A stretch of 16,965 bases of DNA from JAHJGG01 sp041658785 (GTDB taxonomy: Bacteria; Patescibacteriota; Patescibacteriia; Magasanikbacterales; UBA922), in NCBI GenBank assembly GCA_041658785.1, contig JBAZZL010000026.1:1-16965 (forward strand). Reading direction: 5' to 3'. This document shows positions 9,001 to 13,966 of this stretch, piece after piece; position 1 is the stretch's first letter, and every line of letters starts with the position of its first letter. A model generated the notes under the pieces. It did not search any database and was not told where the DNA came from. It saw nothing but the letters and a program-made list of their open reading frames with translations. A program made the translations under genes and the position numbers.

Positions 9001-11150
9001 TGATCTTTACGGCTGACTCTAATACTGCTCAATGCATCAATCGGCAAATCAAAATCCGTCGGCACTTCAACGATTATCCAAGTATCAGTCCATGGGTCGG
9101 TAATGCCTCGGCACTCTGCCGGCGTTTTGGCCAAAACCCATTTCGTCTCACCATCAACTTCATAACCAAAATTAACAGTTCCTTCCTGTTCTCCAAAATA
9201 TCGTCCGCTGATTGTTATCCAATTCTTTTCCGCGCCATCCCACGGATCAACGTTCGTTATCATGGGCCACGCAAGGCACTTGCTTGTCAACTCGTCGCAA
9301 ACTTGCGATGAACACTGCCAATCTTCCGCGCAGTCGCCGCCTGGCGGAATTAAACATTCATCGGCAAACTCTGGAGCTACAGGTTCTCCGGTTTCAGGAT
9401 CGCAATTTCCGCCAAGAACTACAAAAGTGGATGTTGCCAAATTCCGATTATGATCAATATCAAAAGTTTCCAGACTCATTAGATAATAAGCGGGAAGAGC
9501 TCGCGGATTCCCCGGAGGCGTCAGTTCACGAGCAAATGGAAATTCAGCCGATGACCCAAAATCAACACGCGGCCCGTCGTATACGTTAAATGGCTCCTCA
9601 AAAAGCCTGTCGCGGCGCGTGATATTTGAAATATTTAGATGCGTATACGCAAAGCCAGACTCATCATTGATCAAACTGTGAAATACATGCCTCTCGCCGC
9701 CAGTGAGGATCATATTGTTGCGAGCGCGGTTGCCATCAACCATCAACAGCGCATCCGGCGGAGTGGAATCAATTTTATCCGCATCTACGGTAAACTTTGC
9801 GCTGGAAGGGAAAACACACCCCTCTTCAACCTCGCCCCATTCAAGGACCTCGCCGCCCTGGCTGATAATTTCTTGGCTTACAGATGTTTCATAATTGTCC
9901 GGGAGGAGCCGTTCAAACGATGAAAAACTGGCGACGCTCGGGCCAAGAATCAAATTATCAACGCCAATTCGCGCCCCAGTCATGCCAATTATTGTTACTG
10001 CCACCACCCCTCTCTCTATCGCCACCTCGGGAAACAACTCTTTGAAATCTTTAACAATATCCCGCCTTACCGTATGCCACAGGCCATCGACCAAAGCGCC
10101 GAGAGGAAGATAACCAACCATCGCGTCCCCTTGCCGCTCCACCAAAGCCGATGTCACCAAGGTAGAATAAATCAAACTGTGAGAAAGTTCAGCTTCGGTG
10201 TCAAAAGTCACGACTAATTCAAACTTATACGAACTCGCCTTCATTTCCCAACCGAGCGCCGAATAAGCGCCGGTTTCCTCGCTGGCGGCAAGTTCATAAA
10301 TCATTTTGCCCGGTCCGGTTCTTACCTCAAAAAGCGCTGCTTTGTCTCGCGCCGCGTCGCCCAAATCGCGAATGATCGCGTCGCCCTCAATTTTCCACTT
10401 AGTATCGTCGCCAAGCAGATCCATTGCCTCCGGTTCTCCCTCGGTACCATCAAAAACCGCCTCTATCACATAACCGTCTTCTTTCCGCGCCCCACCCTTC
10501 CAGGGCAGCTCGGTGCCGCCGTCTGTTTTTAATGTTATCGCGTTTTGCACATCAACAAGAGAATTCACCGGCCGGCTAAACAAAGCTCTTACCACTATAT
10601 TGCTCATTCCGGTAGGATCATTTGGATTTGGCGTACTCGGTGTAATGCTTTTTATGACAAAATGCCTTTCCGCGCATTCGTCAATTGGCGGGTTGCACGC
10701 GCCAAAAGTCAAACAGGTGTCGTCTCTTTCATCCTCGCCGCCGCGGCCAAAACCGGTTGCGTCGGCCAGCCTGCTTAATATAAATTGCGTAATAGCCAGT
10801 GATGATAAAATTATTACTAATCCGATTGCGCCATTGACCAATATCTTTTTCGCGGTAGTAATTTTCTCTTCTTGTCCGCCGGCAGTCATGTACATGTATC
10901 CGCCATAAATTACAATCACCAAAACAATGATGCCAAGCAGACCCAAAACCGCGCGGATTATCTTGGCAACAGTCACTCTAATGTCTTGCGCGCCAAGCTC
11001 GGTAGTATTTTCAAAATCTTGAAGCCCAAATGAGTCATCTGCGGCCGTCTGCGCGAATATTGGCTCTGCAAACGCAAAAACAGCCAGCCCGATTACTGCT
11101 AACAATGAGAGCGCCAAACACCCGCGTTTTATTGTCGGCCAACTAGACAT
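1..11150 (-). CDS. Giant pilin-headed modular surface/secreted protein (C-terminus outside window)
   Basis: One uninterrupted minus-strand frame runs from ATG at 11150 to the window edge (at least 3,716 codons). Residues 1-34 form a signal peptide with a likely cut near IFA|Q. Helices at about 64-88 and 101-127, separated by a short charged GGQEEKITTAKK turn, match the two-helix VirB2/TrbC-like pilin heads of Patescibacteria. Then follow, approximately: Ig-like (160-240), jelly-roll-like (252-403), cysteine-rich (580-628), IPT/TIG-like (629-1089), Ig-like (1090-1320), LamG-like (1441-1601), Ig-like Big_5/Big_2 types (1614-1834), five CGNG repeats (1837-2075), Ig-like with an unusual insert (2170-2580), pseudopilin-like (2735-2925), one CGNG-like repeat, second jelly roll (3106-3259), and three more CGNG repeats. 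I infer an anchored or exported adhesin-like protein; no catalytic motif was recognised. It starts 76 nt after the paralogous upstream gene, so cotranscription is plausible. There is no Shine-Dalgarno; T6 precedes ATG. Confidence 0.88.
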   Translation of the reverse strand, partial: MSSWPTIKRGCLALSLLAVIGLAVFAFAEPIFAQTAADDSFGLQDFENTTELGAQDIRVTVAKIIRAVLGLLGIIVLVIVIYGGYMYMTAGGQEEKITTAKKILVNGAIGLVIILSSLAITQFILSRLADATGFGRGGEDERDDTCLTFGACNPPIDECAERHFVIKSITPSTPNPNDPTGMSNIVVRALFSRPVNSLVDVQNAITLKTDGGTELPWKGGARKEDGYVIEAVFDGTEGEPEAMDLLGDDTKWKIEGDAIIRDLGDAARDKAALFEVRTGPGKMIYELAASEETGAYSALGWEMKASSYKFELVVTFDTEAELSHSLIYSTLVTSALVERQGDAMVGYLPLGALVDGLWHTVRRDIVKDFKELFPEVAIERGVVAVTIIGMTGARIGVDNLILGPSVASFSSFERLLPDNYETSVSQEIISQGGEVLEWGEVEEGCVFPSSAKFTVDADKIDSTPPDALLMVDGNRARNNMILTGGERHVFHSLINDESGFAYTHLNISNITRRDRLFEEPFNVYDGPRVDFGSSAEFPFARELTPPGNPRALPAYYLMSLETFDIDHNRNLATSTFVVLGGNCDPETGEPVAPEFADECLIPPGGDCAEDWQCSSQVCDELTSKCLAWPMITNVDPWDGAEKNWITISGRYFGEQEGTVNFGYEVDGETKWVLAKTPAECRGITDPWTDTWIIVEVPTDFDLPIDALSSIRVSRKDQPTFQDSTTDSHGPQPGDRDFAGWFTKNNIKRPGLCYLGVAKNQTTADGEALTERANAAPPNTELDAFGVAFGAERGGVKFKVKARDAFVYIPGEITSWQDDKVGTRVPESADKGRLLAHVTSTSGYRSNEVPFTVTEKGKSVMPFISSIIPTSTSPGSFVTVFGTRFGNNQGTAWLSDSPANAVKCLDSQTRGGVYCERIDINSEIYGQCEDSWHDNQVIVLMPAETSPGAYYIILETAEHLATTGDTSIEITEDPPAPGICSLVPIKGLAPLPESSEPLVFGGLNFSENPKVYFPRRYLTEGDYNFDFSDFSTWLNSTQSDDYGTVLVSVSDTEIRSRIPAADGVSMESGPLFVVSKDGEISNPVFYTVSDCREDIKNGVEPPHPVYRCCESGEETGLWKHESYACAGEIREAGYVWRFTTGKIPNAPQVAEECNEIGWNDAAARMEHPSPVPWEQWDKGKEVCVNANVAVRFIGAPAMDALTLTEENVRLFKCNSGEDKIDDSECEAVGLGPLGPEAFSGAQVLTILANDMDAPKLEPDTWYRVELSRDITSYNAITVAGRPVIERTPLRATRPCGGDSAYCFDFRTSPTGERCTLIGAFITPAVYTAYSLGRIRDPFSDLIYQVLGKGSQECSVLNVAGMDWRWRPQLSEDTDFDKAALLPLSDTPQKDKRLADAKKHTAPDKVDISAEVPLQRSSIELAKADLWATLGLAPEQKLSFTSPADSRSIPDIQNLFTFYSDTTMDVSFRLNEISWEGAGTKTRILLEKEQEFQITVEEQKLGPDRLRYLVVVLNSFGLGSGGHVRYQFDIKNPGESWKFDLVKLKVDVKDREVGIFVNGTPLTSFTLIGDFTEIRAGSPLVLGGWQDRWDDTVLYGSVESLTFVRRRTAAPNVEETITAQADLTINLGDAKVIDYWPRCTTACIDAGVGASFNRQMSTSTYGSGVKVYECPDERCEVGEADRFNDIVVDEQHSDEKILALNLRGNSFFSTSTWYLVELTSTIKMIGGYNDDGTIREGEGLKPFSWKFRTKADDSPCIADSVVVEPISFVAYFVGERTDYRATPFGEPDECTTQGQRLNPWNFDWSWLSADTKVAKVTNFSASRESAEWCTSDCLPKGSDISRDLVSPALCGNGKVDAGEDCDIASSGEVVGVSCTYECLRPGSSAEACGNGEVESALGEECDPTIDQFCTDQCVWQGSSASATGAVNTPVCGSGTVTPGEDCDTADPATRAGCSSQCLHLGAPLSNKWCVDIAEEVESVPEECSRAVTVCGNGVIESGEECEINGGVFTAETCDVSCLLKNACDLTLPPRWCEEGAEGCNDDCSLAGSSINYSVPSFCGDGAVGMGEHPRCEIGGGDRFGLPIQIVEAVGESRDVDLATQSQSTTIYAETRGYKNREERNTPLDFEARARGRADYYLQCSYEEFASPQGDPPRYNDCPNTSYGVGINSCCYPRPMRQMEYPEDGAENVCRNTAIEATFDGYLDPKTIINNVFLAEATSTFATCLGGSSADVTDIAEQILADASSDAFSGKSVSIWSRLWGGVKRLLARLVGLEAYAQELSPVLDVVEDVLPAILPTVLNLPGLTGVALPVIVPDFSSRQPTVRDLMKLMKARWCATDLTFTTAVSYDYSAAGDPNSIVELKLNEPLRKETRYAIFLRGGKNGIADDFGVGIKHPTASILDDGWQFETGSNICRLAKVKVNPDSYLFTKPYSTSTFEATAISENEQRIVTTTVYDWKWSWLPSNNPVFDIPPVKYWHTSTTAKTVLGARNLEGTLLAYAKAKVIADMGVSSDELPAFTGKTELVARFCNVIWPLDIDRNGINWKPFEDTEFNFSMSYCADAGQLGNEADDLPLLEKRLELSPNAGYYEYGGVVVSKPFVDTYVGKDKIDVTDIATNIRQGQATGLNQDIINAESNILSQAILGGSLLDPALVQYIEPESVSLSKDILKRYLFFNNDNEDVIGIQIFTNPNRKTAAQWYTERYSNLGEYNPVSIHDFDAITNGNSYYINAFNEINREDSKRTLYNNIYHFSINEGAQALTRAVFEQLINSLRFNINIPEINYCLLSGDPGFSEDFSGEHQCATDFDCRDFYGKEKSGTIGVCGNGRSKLLRDWSRLHDIRYIQNTIDAEGDGYQELASGTYYPGYTVSKWGSWNNTLGKIVGSLPMDRINQWTVCGDKEGVDQQTCWDAASSTYYCPAFSSVYEYEFVSSSPRSYKIHAPLEYFNNGNRILNYRGGLLTSEFINFAKFDSEPWCRRSVESPFGEKCGDRVVQRRGADKTTGTVDDEECDPPGSAGMGNKGVVSFTNPGECNDGTKRSCVSNAGCAWSNVVATTDNPIIGSPLQPLETSVQLIDKIIRLDETEKVCLSGNDERDKNIIYQEIKIWKGKDNWTVTGDGTLQINEDADPERKTFLTFKVGEGPANMRYTFSASPPLVDRTVSEESVLRWDMDVKSYKFEMLVNLATNTGGSRSIVYSTYAEQAEVVNRVGYIPLGRLNDEEWHTVSREIVEDFDSLFGGEQATGINFIQIIGMTGAWINIDNLKLDAAVLEDGAMESNEEIGVFRCAADSYCRQSLNYLNPWSVNKGELPELAPTSPFRELIGGQSQPVSGPVSGITDPNPTLKDLLPMDIQTVIGDVFRSITGSANPLNLTQSYLDAKSGKFTCGEIGDSVSFLNQFTDETVACEGASADTKIDNCSAGERASWSCDNSCQFVYDQCQGANDCGNGIVERREKCDDGRLNGTYGHCADATSIYFNRRLVRACQGPHQQYCGNEIKDTKDGVPLEFCDTKLLPLYKIDGPAGTCALNCQGPGEYCGDGVAQSNEGEECDDGNRKNLDGCNERCKKDNQACKNAIEQFTTTTNKTTFYLNDYINRVPALDPALPLSYSNPLAACFEKTTGHDVCSLYNLFCDQVNVNERSQAITSERLAWNGCNSDEISESYATIAGRQLHICIKTIEPREGAEAISESTIKWESNGCPPGFTTSTPGVQVEGKTLYVCYKKAV
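440..1030 (-). repeat. Second CGNG cysteine-rich cluster within the giant gene
   Basis: Encodes about residues 3374-3570. It contains CGNGIVERREKCDDG, YCGNEIKDTKDG...FCD and YCGDGVAQSNEGEECDDGN followed by DGCNERC, preceded by the cysteines of CSAGERASWSCDNSC. The third is the most canonical DUF4215/Myxococcus-type repeat in the window. Confidence 0.8.
1375..1835 (-). repeat. Jelly-roll-like domain, copy 2, within the giant gene
   Basis: Encodes about residues 3106-3259. Landmarks SIVYSTYA, VGYIPLGRLNDEEWHTVSRE and IIGMTGAWINIDNLKLD align one-to-one and in order with copy 1 at 9941-10397, with nearly equal length (about 460 bp each). The two copies are about 8.6 kb apart in direct orientation, which indicates an internal duplication. 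Confidence 0.75.
2010..2255 (-). repeat. Divergent CGNG-type cysteine-rich repeat within the giant gene
   Basis: Encodes about residues 2965-3047. KCGDRVVQRRGADKTTG is followed by TVDDEECDPPG, and then by the cysteines of CNDGTKRSCVSNAGCAW. Compared with the other repeats it has a longer insert between CGD and the EECD element. Confidence 0.65.
2380..2950 (-). other. Pseudopilin-like C-terminal-type domain within the giant gene
   Basis: Encodes about residues 2735-2925. It begins with TLYNNIYHFSINEGAQ, passes a cysteine group around CATDFDC, then has LLRDWSRLHDIRYIQNTID, SGTYYPGYTVSKWGSW, LGKIVGSLPMDRINQW and TCWDAASSTYYCPAFSSVYE. The order R..RL.DI..IQ, then a Y.P-type segment, then LP.D..N recalls the C-terminal part of type IV pseudopilins (R..DL..I...L...YP...). 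From memory, similar segments recur in Patescibacteria giant proteins; a profile search would decide. Confidence 0.5.
4170..4430 (-). other. Unusual hydrophobic, proline-containing insert in an Ig-like domain of the giant gene
   Basis: Encodes about residues 2241-2327. The segment reads SIWSRLWGGVKRLLARLVG, then LEAYAQELSP, then runs of V, L and P (DVLPAILPTVLNLPG). It interrupts an otherwise Ig-like domain and has an AYA|QE sequence that resembles a signal-peptidase site after a weakly hydrophobic, arginine-containing stretch. Whether it is an amphipathic helix, a linker or a processing site cannot be told from sequence alone. Confidence 0.5.
4920..5640 (-). repeat. Cluster of five CGNG cysteine-rich repeats within the giant gene
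   Basis: Encodes about residues 1837-2075. The motif C-G-N/D/S-G-x(4-8)-G-E-x-C occurs five times: CGNGKVDAGEDC, CGNGEVESALGEEC, CGSGTVTPGEDC, CGNGVIESGEEC and CGDGAVGMGEHPRC, each followed by further paired cysteines. This matches the Myxococcus-type disulfide repeat / DUF4215 style known from secreted bacterial proteins. The even cysteine spacing implies disulfide bonding outside the cell. Confidence 0.82.
6350..6830 (-). other. LamG-like (concanavalin-type) domain within the giant gene
   Basis: Encodes about residues 1441-1601. The stretch WKFDLVKLKVDVKDREVGIF followed by VNGTPL, then LVLGGWQDRWDDTVLYGSVE, follows the LamG pattern in which a trace of ...V.L.VDG....FVNG... precedes a glycine-containing strand and a final G.VESLTF strand. 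LamG-like domains in bacterial surface proteins often bind glycans or protein ligands; the ligand here is unknown. Confidence 0.6.
7880..9270 (-). other. Row of IPT/TIG-like domains within the giant gene
   Basis: Encodes about residues 628-1090. Several segments carry the IPT/TIG signature of a proline-rich entry strand followed by a G..F/FG turn: ITNVDPWDGAEKNWITISG then RYFGEQEGTVNF; ISSIIPTSTSPGSFVTVFG then TRFGNNQGTAWL; and ICSLVPIKGLAPLP followed by LVFGGLNFSENPKVYF. IPT domains are Ig-fold modules common in extracellular proteins. Domain borders are estimated by eye. Confidence 0.65.
9941..10397 (-). repeat. Jelly-roll-like domain, copy 1, within the giant gene
   Basis: Encodes about residues 252-403. 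Landmarks are SLIYSTLV, VGYLPLGALVDGLWHTVRRD and IIGMTGARIGVDNLILG. The pattern of a WHT..RDI..D stretch ending in a strand such as RIGVDNLIL resembles concanavalin/carbohydrate-binding-module type jelly rolls, but the exact family is not established. A clear second copy lies at 1375-1835 in the same orientation. Confidence 0.7.
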
Positions 11151-11156
11151 AAAAAA
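11151..11156 (-). promoter_or_regulatory. T6 tract directly before the giant gene's ATG
   Basis: Six T residues on the coding strand abut the ATG at 11150. No GGAG-like sequence stands at a usable distance. The 76-nt gap to the upstream stop shows no clear promoter pair, so the gene is probably read with its upstream neighbour. Confidence 0.4.
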
Positions 11157-11226
11157 GATATCTCAAGCGCCAAACAAATCGGCATTATTTCTCTATTTCA
11201 ATTTATTTTTATATCTCTTAATTATT

Positions 11227-13323
11227 TCACGGCGGACTATTGTCTTTCAAAATACCAACACAGGCATCAACATTTGGAAAGACCTTCGGAGCGTTTGACC
11301 AAGCACAGCCAGTGTCTTTATTATTATCCCTCATATCAACAGGAACGCAGCCTTCTTCTGCCACAACTCCGTCTGCTGACTCTGAATAACTGCAAGCCTC
11401 CCCAAGCGGACCGCGCCCCGGATACAAACAAAAACCATTCCAACCTCTTGCGGAGCTGGAAACTGCCGCGAAGTAAAACAAGTCCAGCCCGCCCGGTCCG
11501 AGCGGCCGCACTTGTTCTAAATCTGTATATGTCACTCTGATCCTATCTTCCACTGTTGAATTTGAACGAACAAAAAAGCCAAGTTCGCCGCTATCGGGAT
11601 AATCGTTGCTGTATTCTTCAAGAGATACGCCATCATCAAGTGAAGTCTCTGACATCTCCATATTGAATGTCAAGCGAATATCAGCATTTCCAGGCACGCC
11701 AGGCTCATCCGCTGACGGGACAATCTGGCGAACATAAGGAGATGTCCTATCAATTTTATTTTCAATATCAAAACTCCAATGATAATTATCTGGATTACGT
11801 TCACCATCTCCTATTAGGAGGAGATCAAGAGGAACCTGCGGCTTGGGATTTCTTGCGCCCAAAGGATCACTGTCAAGCGTGTTGTCGTACATATCCAAAA
11901 CACCATCAAACAGCGGCCCGCCTGCCCACACCCAAGAAGCGGGTTCGGTTGAACTCGCGGTACGCGCCAAAACTTCATATGGCGTAAGAGGACATAAGTC
12001 TGAATCCTCGCCGCAAGGAATAACTGGCAGGCAATAGATTGGCTCACCGCAGCTGTTTCTCCCGCAGGCCTCATCAGAAATAAATTCAACCGTTCGATAG
12101 CCATTGGCGATTCTCCACTCTCCATGGACAGTCGTGGTGCCAAAAATTACATTTGTAAATGAGTTAGCTCCATCATTTATTCTTCCTTGCACTGTCATTG
12201 GATTCATCGCCTCGCTGAAGACAATCTTTACAATAACATTTTTTGCTATCTTCTCTCCTTGCTCGGGGAATACTCTGGCCACATAAGGCGGATCGTAATC
12301 ATATTCTGTGTCGGTCTGAAATTTCCACCAGTATTCTCCTCCTCTGGTAAAATCAAAAGCTCCGGTCTTTCCATCAGCTTTTTTGATATTATTTGTCAAC
12401 TTGACTGCATACCAGACATCTGCCAAATCATCCCCCAGAGAATCAAAAGGATCAAACAAAAATTGTTTTGCCACCCGATCAATTCCCGCGCCTTCATAAT
12501 AAATTCTTACCGCTGTTCCAACTTTCTCTTCAGCTATCGCGGCGCCTTCTTCGTTTGATTTATAAATTTCAACACTGTCCACTTTTAGATTATCGCAATG
12601 GACGCGCTTATTAAATTCTATGTCCGAATCCGGCGCGATACAATCGCCGTAATATGGCCTTACTGTCGGGAAACCCTCATCATCAAAAACGCAAACATCT
12701 CTATCGGCAGTGGCAGCGCCGTCTTCTGTCAAACAATTTTTATTGGTGTTTTCAACCACACTGGAGGGATCAATTCCCTCGCGAAATGTCACAGCGATTT
12801 TTACGTTGCGTTTGACTCCGGTCTGATCTCTATATGGATAGTGATCCTGCACAATATCGCCCAAAGCTCCGCTGCCGGAAAATTGGGTGAATATTGGCGC
12901 TCCGCCTCCCCCTTCATCTCCAAACATACCTGTTGCCCTGCCCAGCGCGTTTAGAATAAATTGGACAATTGTAAGCGCTGATAAAATTATTGCCAATCCA
13001 ATAACAGCGTTAATTAAAATCTTTTTGCCCTTGGTAATTTTTTCTTCCTCGCCGCCGGAAAGCATTATTATATACCCGGCGTATACGATAATAGAAAAAG
13101 CGATAATGCCGAGCAGTCCAAGCGCCGCGCGAATAATTCTTCCAATAATAATGCGGATATCAACATTTGACAGCAAAGTCTCCTCTTGAAAATCTTTTAC
13201 GCCAAAAGTATCTTGGGCAGACACATCCACGACTCCGGAAAACGCAAAAAATAAAACACCTCCCGCCAATACTATAGCGAGCATTATTTTTATCAGAGTA
13301 TTGTCACACTTTTGCATACGCAT
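11227..13323 (-). CDS. Pilin-headed Ig-like surface/secreted protein, paralogue of the giant protein
   Basis: A 698-residue protein of unknown function. Residues 1-36 are a signal peptide (hydrophobic 13-32, likely cut at VSA|QD). Helices at about 66-89 and 101-127, joined by GGEEEKITKGKK, parallel the giant protein's head almost residue for residue (RIIRAALGLLGII versus KIIRAVLGLLGII). The rest holds about three Big_5/SbsA-type Ig-like domains, near 157-338, 345-520 and 548-680, with motifs such as KIVFSEAMNPMTV, WYAVKLTNNIKK and ADIRLTFNMEMSETSL. The glycine-rich linker DEGGGGAP joins head and Ig region. ATG at 13323 is preferred over TTG at 13341 because T6 abuts it, as at neighbouring genes; ATG at 13317 is also possible. 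The gene lies 64 nt after yqeY. Confidence 0.85.
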   Translation of the reverse strand: MRMQKCDNTLIKIMLAIVLAGGVLFFAFSGVVDVSAQDTFGVKDFQEETLLSNVDIRIIIGRIIRAALGLLGIIAFSIIVYAGYIIMLSGGEEEKITKGKKILINAVIGLAIILSALTIVQFILNALGRATGMFGDEGGGGAPIFTQFSGSGALGDIVQDHYPYRDQTGVKRNVKIAVTFREGIDPSSVVENTNKNCLTEDGAATADRDVCVFDDEGFPTVRPYYGDCIAPDSDIEFNKRVHCDNLKVDSVEIYKSNEEGAAIAEEKVGTAVRIYYEGAGIDRVAKQFLFDPFDSLGDDLADVWYAVKLTNNIKKADGKTGAFDFTRGGEYWWKFQTDTEYDYDPPYVARVFPEQGEKIAKNVIVKIVFSEAMNPMTVQGRINDGANSFTNVIFGTTTVHGEWRIANGYRTVEFISDEACGRNSCGEPIYCLPVIPCGEDSDLCPLTPYEVLARTASSTEPASWVWAGGPLFDGVLDMYDNTLDSDPLGARNPKPQVPLDLLLIGDGERNPDNYHWSFDIENKIDRTSPYVRQIVPSADEPGVPGNADIRLTFNMEMSETSLDDGVSLEEYSNDYPDSGELGFFVRSNSTVEDRIRVTYTDLEQVRPLGPGGLDLFYFAAVSSSARGWNGFCLYPGRGPLGEACSYSESADGVVAEEGCVPVDMRDNNKDTGCAWSNAPKVFPNVDACVGILKDNSPP

Positions 13324-13329
13324 AAAAAA
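13324..13329 (-). promoter_or_regulatory. T6 tract directly before ATG of the 698-residue gene
   Basis: Six T residues abut ATG at 13323. There is no Shine-Dalgarno-like sequence in the preceding 30 nt. The tract favours this ATG over the upstream in-frame TTG at 13341. Confidence 0.4.
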
Positions 13330-13363
13330 CTGTGTTAACAAGCTCTAAAGGCTGACTACTTTA

Positions 13364-13385
13364 AATTACGAAAAATCATTATCTG
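13364..13385 (-). repeat. 22-nt intergenic element, copy 1 (after yqeY)
   Basis: The plus-strand sequence aattacgaaaaatcattatc plus tg lies 2 nt beyond the yqeY stop codon. It matches 19 of 22 positions of the element at 14273-14294, which directly abuts the hisS stop. Its function is unknown. Confidence 0.5.
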
Positions 13386-13387
13386 AT

Positions 13388-13840
13388 TTAAGATTTGGAG
13401 TTTAAAATTTGCTCTACCGCCTCTTTTATTCTTTTCCCGTCAGCTTTTCCTTTCAATTCTTTCATTACTGCTCCCATTGCTTGACCCATATTGATCTTTT
13501 CTTTGTTTCCCAAACTATTCAATAATTCTTTTACGCGCGATATCAAATCTCCTTCTCCCAACTGCGCCGGCAGATATGCCGAAAGCAACGTCAGCTCTGC
13601 TTGGGCTCTTTTTACCAAATCATCTCTGCCTCCACGCTCAAAATCCGACAAAGAATCCCGCAACTGCTTGACTTGCGTGATAATGACGTTTTGGACATCT
13701 TCATCTGACAACTCTCTCCTCTTTTCAATCTCTAAATTTTTTATTGCAGAAATAACCATCCTCAATGTCGAAAGATCTTCCTTTTTTCCACTTTTCATTG
13801 CCTGCTCCCGCGCAATACTAATATCATTGCGTAATGACAT
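13388..13840 (-). CDS. yqeY: GatB/YqeY domain protein
   Basis: A 150-residue protein, the usual length for the YqeY family. It is all-helical, with recognisable family stretches: MSLRNDISIAREQAMKSG at the start, LSTLRMVISAIKNLEIEKR, QVKQLRDSLSDFERGGRDDL, LTLLSAYLPAQL, and MGQAMGAVMKELKGKADG followed by KRIKEAV near the end. The family shares the tail fold of GatB, the glutamyl-tRNA(Gln) amidotransferase subunit, and probably binds tRNA. Its exact role is not settled. It follows rpsU after a gap of 126 nt that holds a hairpin and its own promoter-like sequence. ATG at 13840 has no Shine-Dalgarno and is preceded by T7. Confidence 0.93.
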   Translation of the reverse strand: MSLRNDISIAREQAMKSGKKEDLSTLRMVISAIKNLEIEKRRELSDEDVQNVIITQVKQLRDSLSDFERGGRDDLVKRAQAELTLLSAYLPAQLGEGDLISRVKELLNSLGNKEKINMGQAMGAVMKELKGKADGKRIKEAVEQILNSKS

Positions 13841-13847
13841 AAAAAAA
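13841..13847 (-). promoter_or_regulatory. T7 tract directly before yqeY ATG
   Basis: Seven T residues abut ATG at 13840. If transcription starts near 13861, the leader is only about 20 nt and contains no GGAG. Confidence 0.4.
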
Positions 13848-13867
13848 TAGCGCTATACCCAGTCATT

Positions 13868-13896
13868 AGTATAACACTATTTTGCTTTCACAACAA
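13868..13896 (-). promoter_or_regulatory. Probable sigma-70-type promoter for yqeY
   Basis: On the minus strand, TTGTTG (13891-13896) is followed after exactly 17 bp by TATACT (13868-13873). This is the best promoter-like pair in the window and predicts a start near 13861, about 20 nt before the ATG. Confidence 0.6.
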
Positions 13897-13906
13897 CAAA
13901 TATGCC

Positions 13907-13938
13907 TGTGCATACAACTTTATCAAGTTGTATGCACA
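13907..13938 (-). terminator. Perfect 14-bp hairpin after rpsU, probable terminator
   Basis: TGTGCATACAACTT and its exact complement AAGTTGTATGCACA flank a 4-nt loop (TATC on plus). It lies 28 nt past the rpsU stop and 10 nt upstream of the yqeY -35. The minus-strand tail is only moderately T-rich (GGCATATTTGTTGTT); on the plus strand AATTTTT follows. It may therefore be a terminator for rpsU, a bidirectional one, or a regulatory palindrome. Confidence 0.55.
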
Positions 13939-13966
13939 AATTTTTACCTTTGTCCTATCTTCTGTC

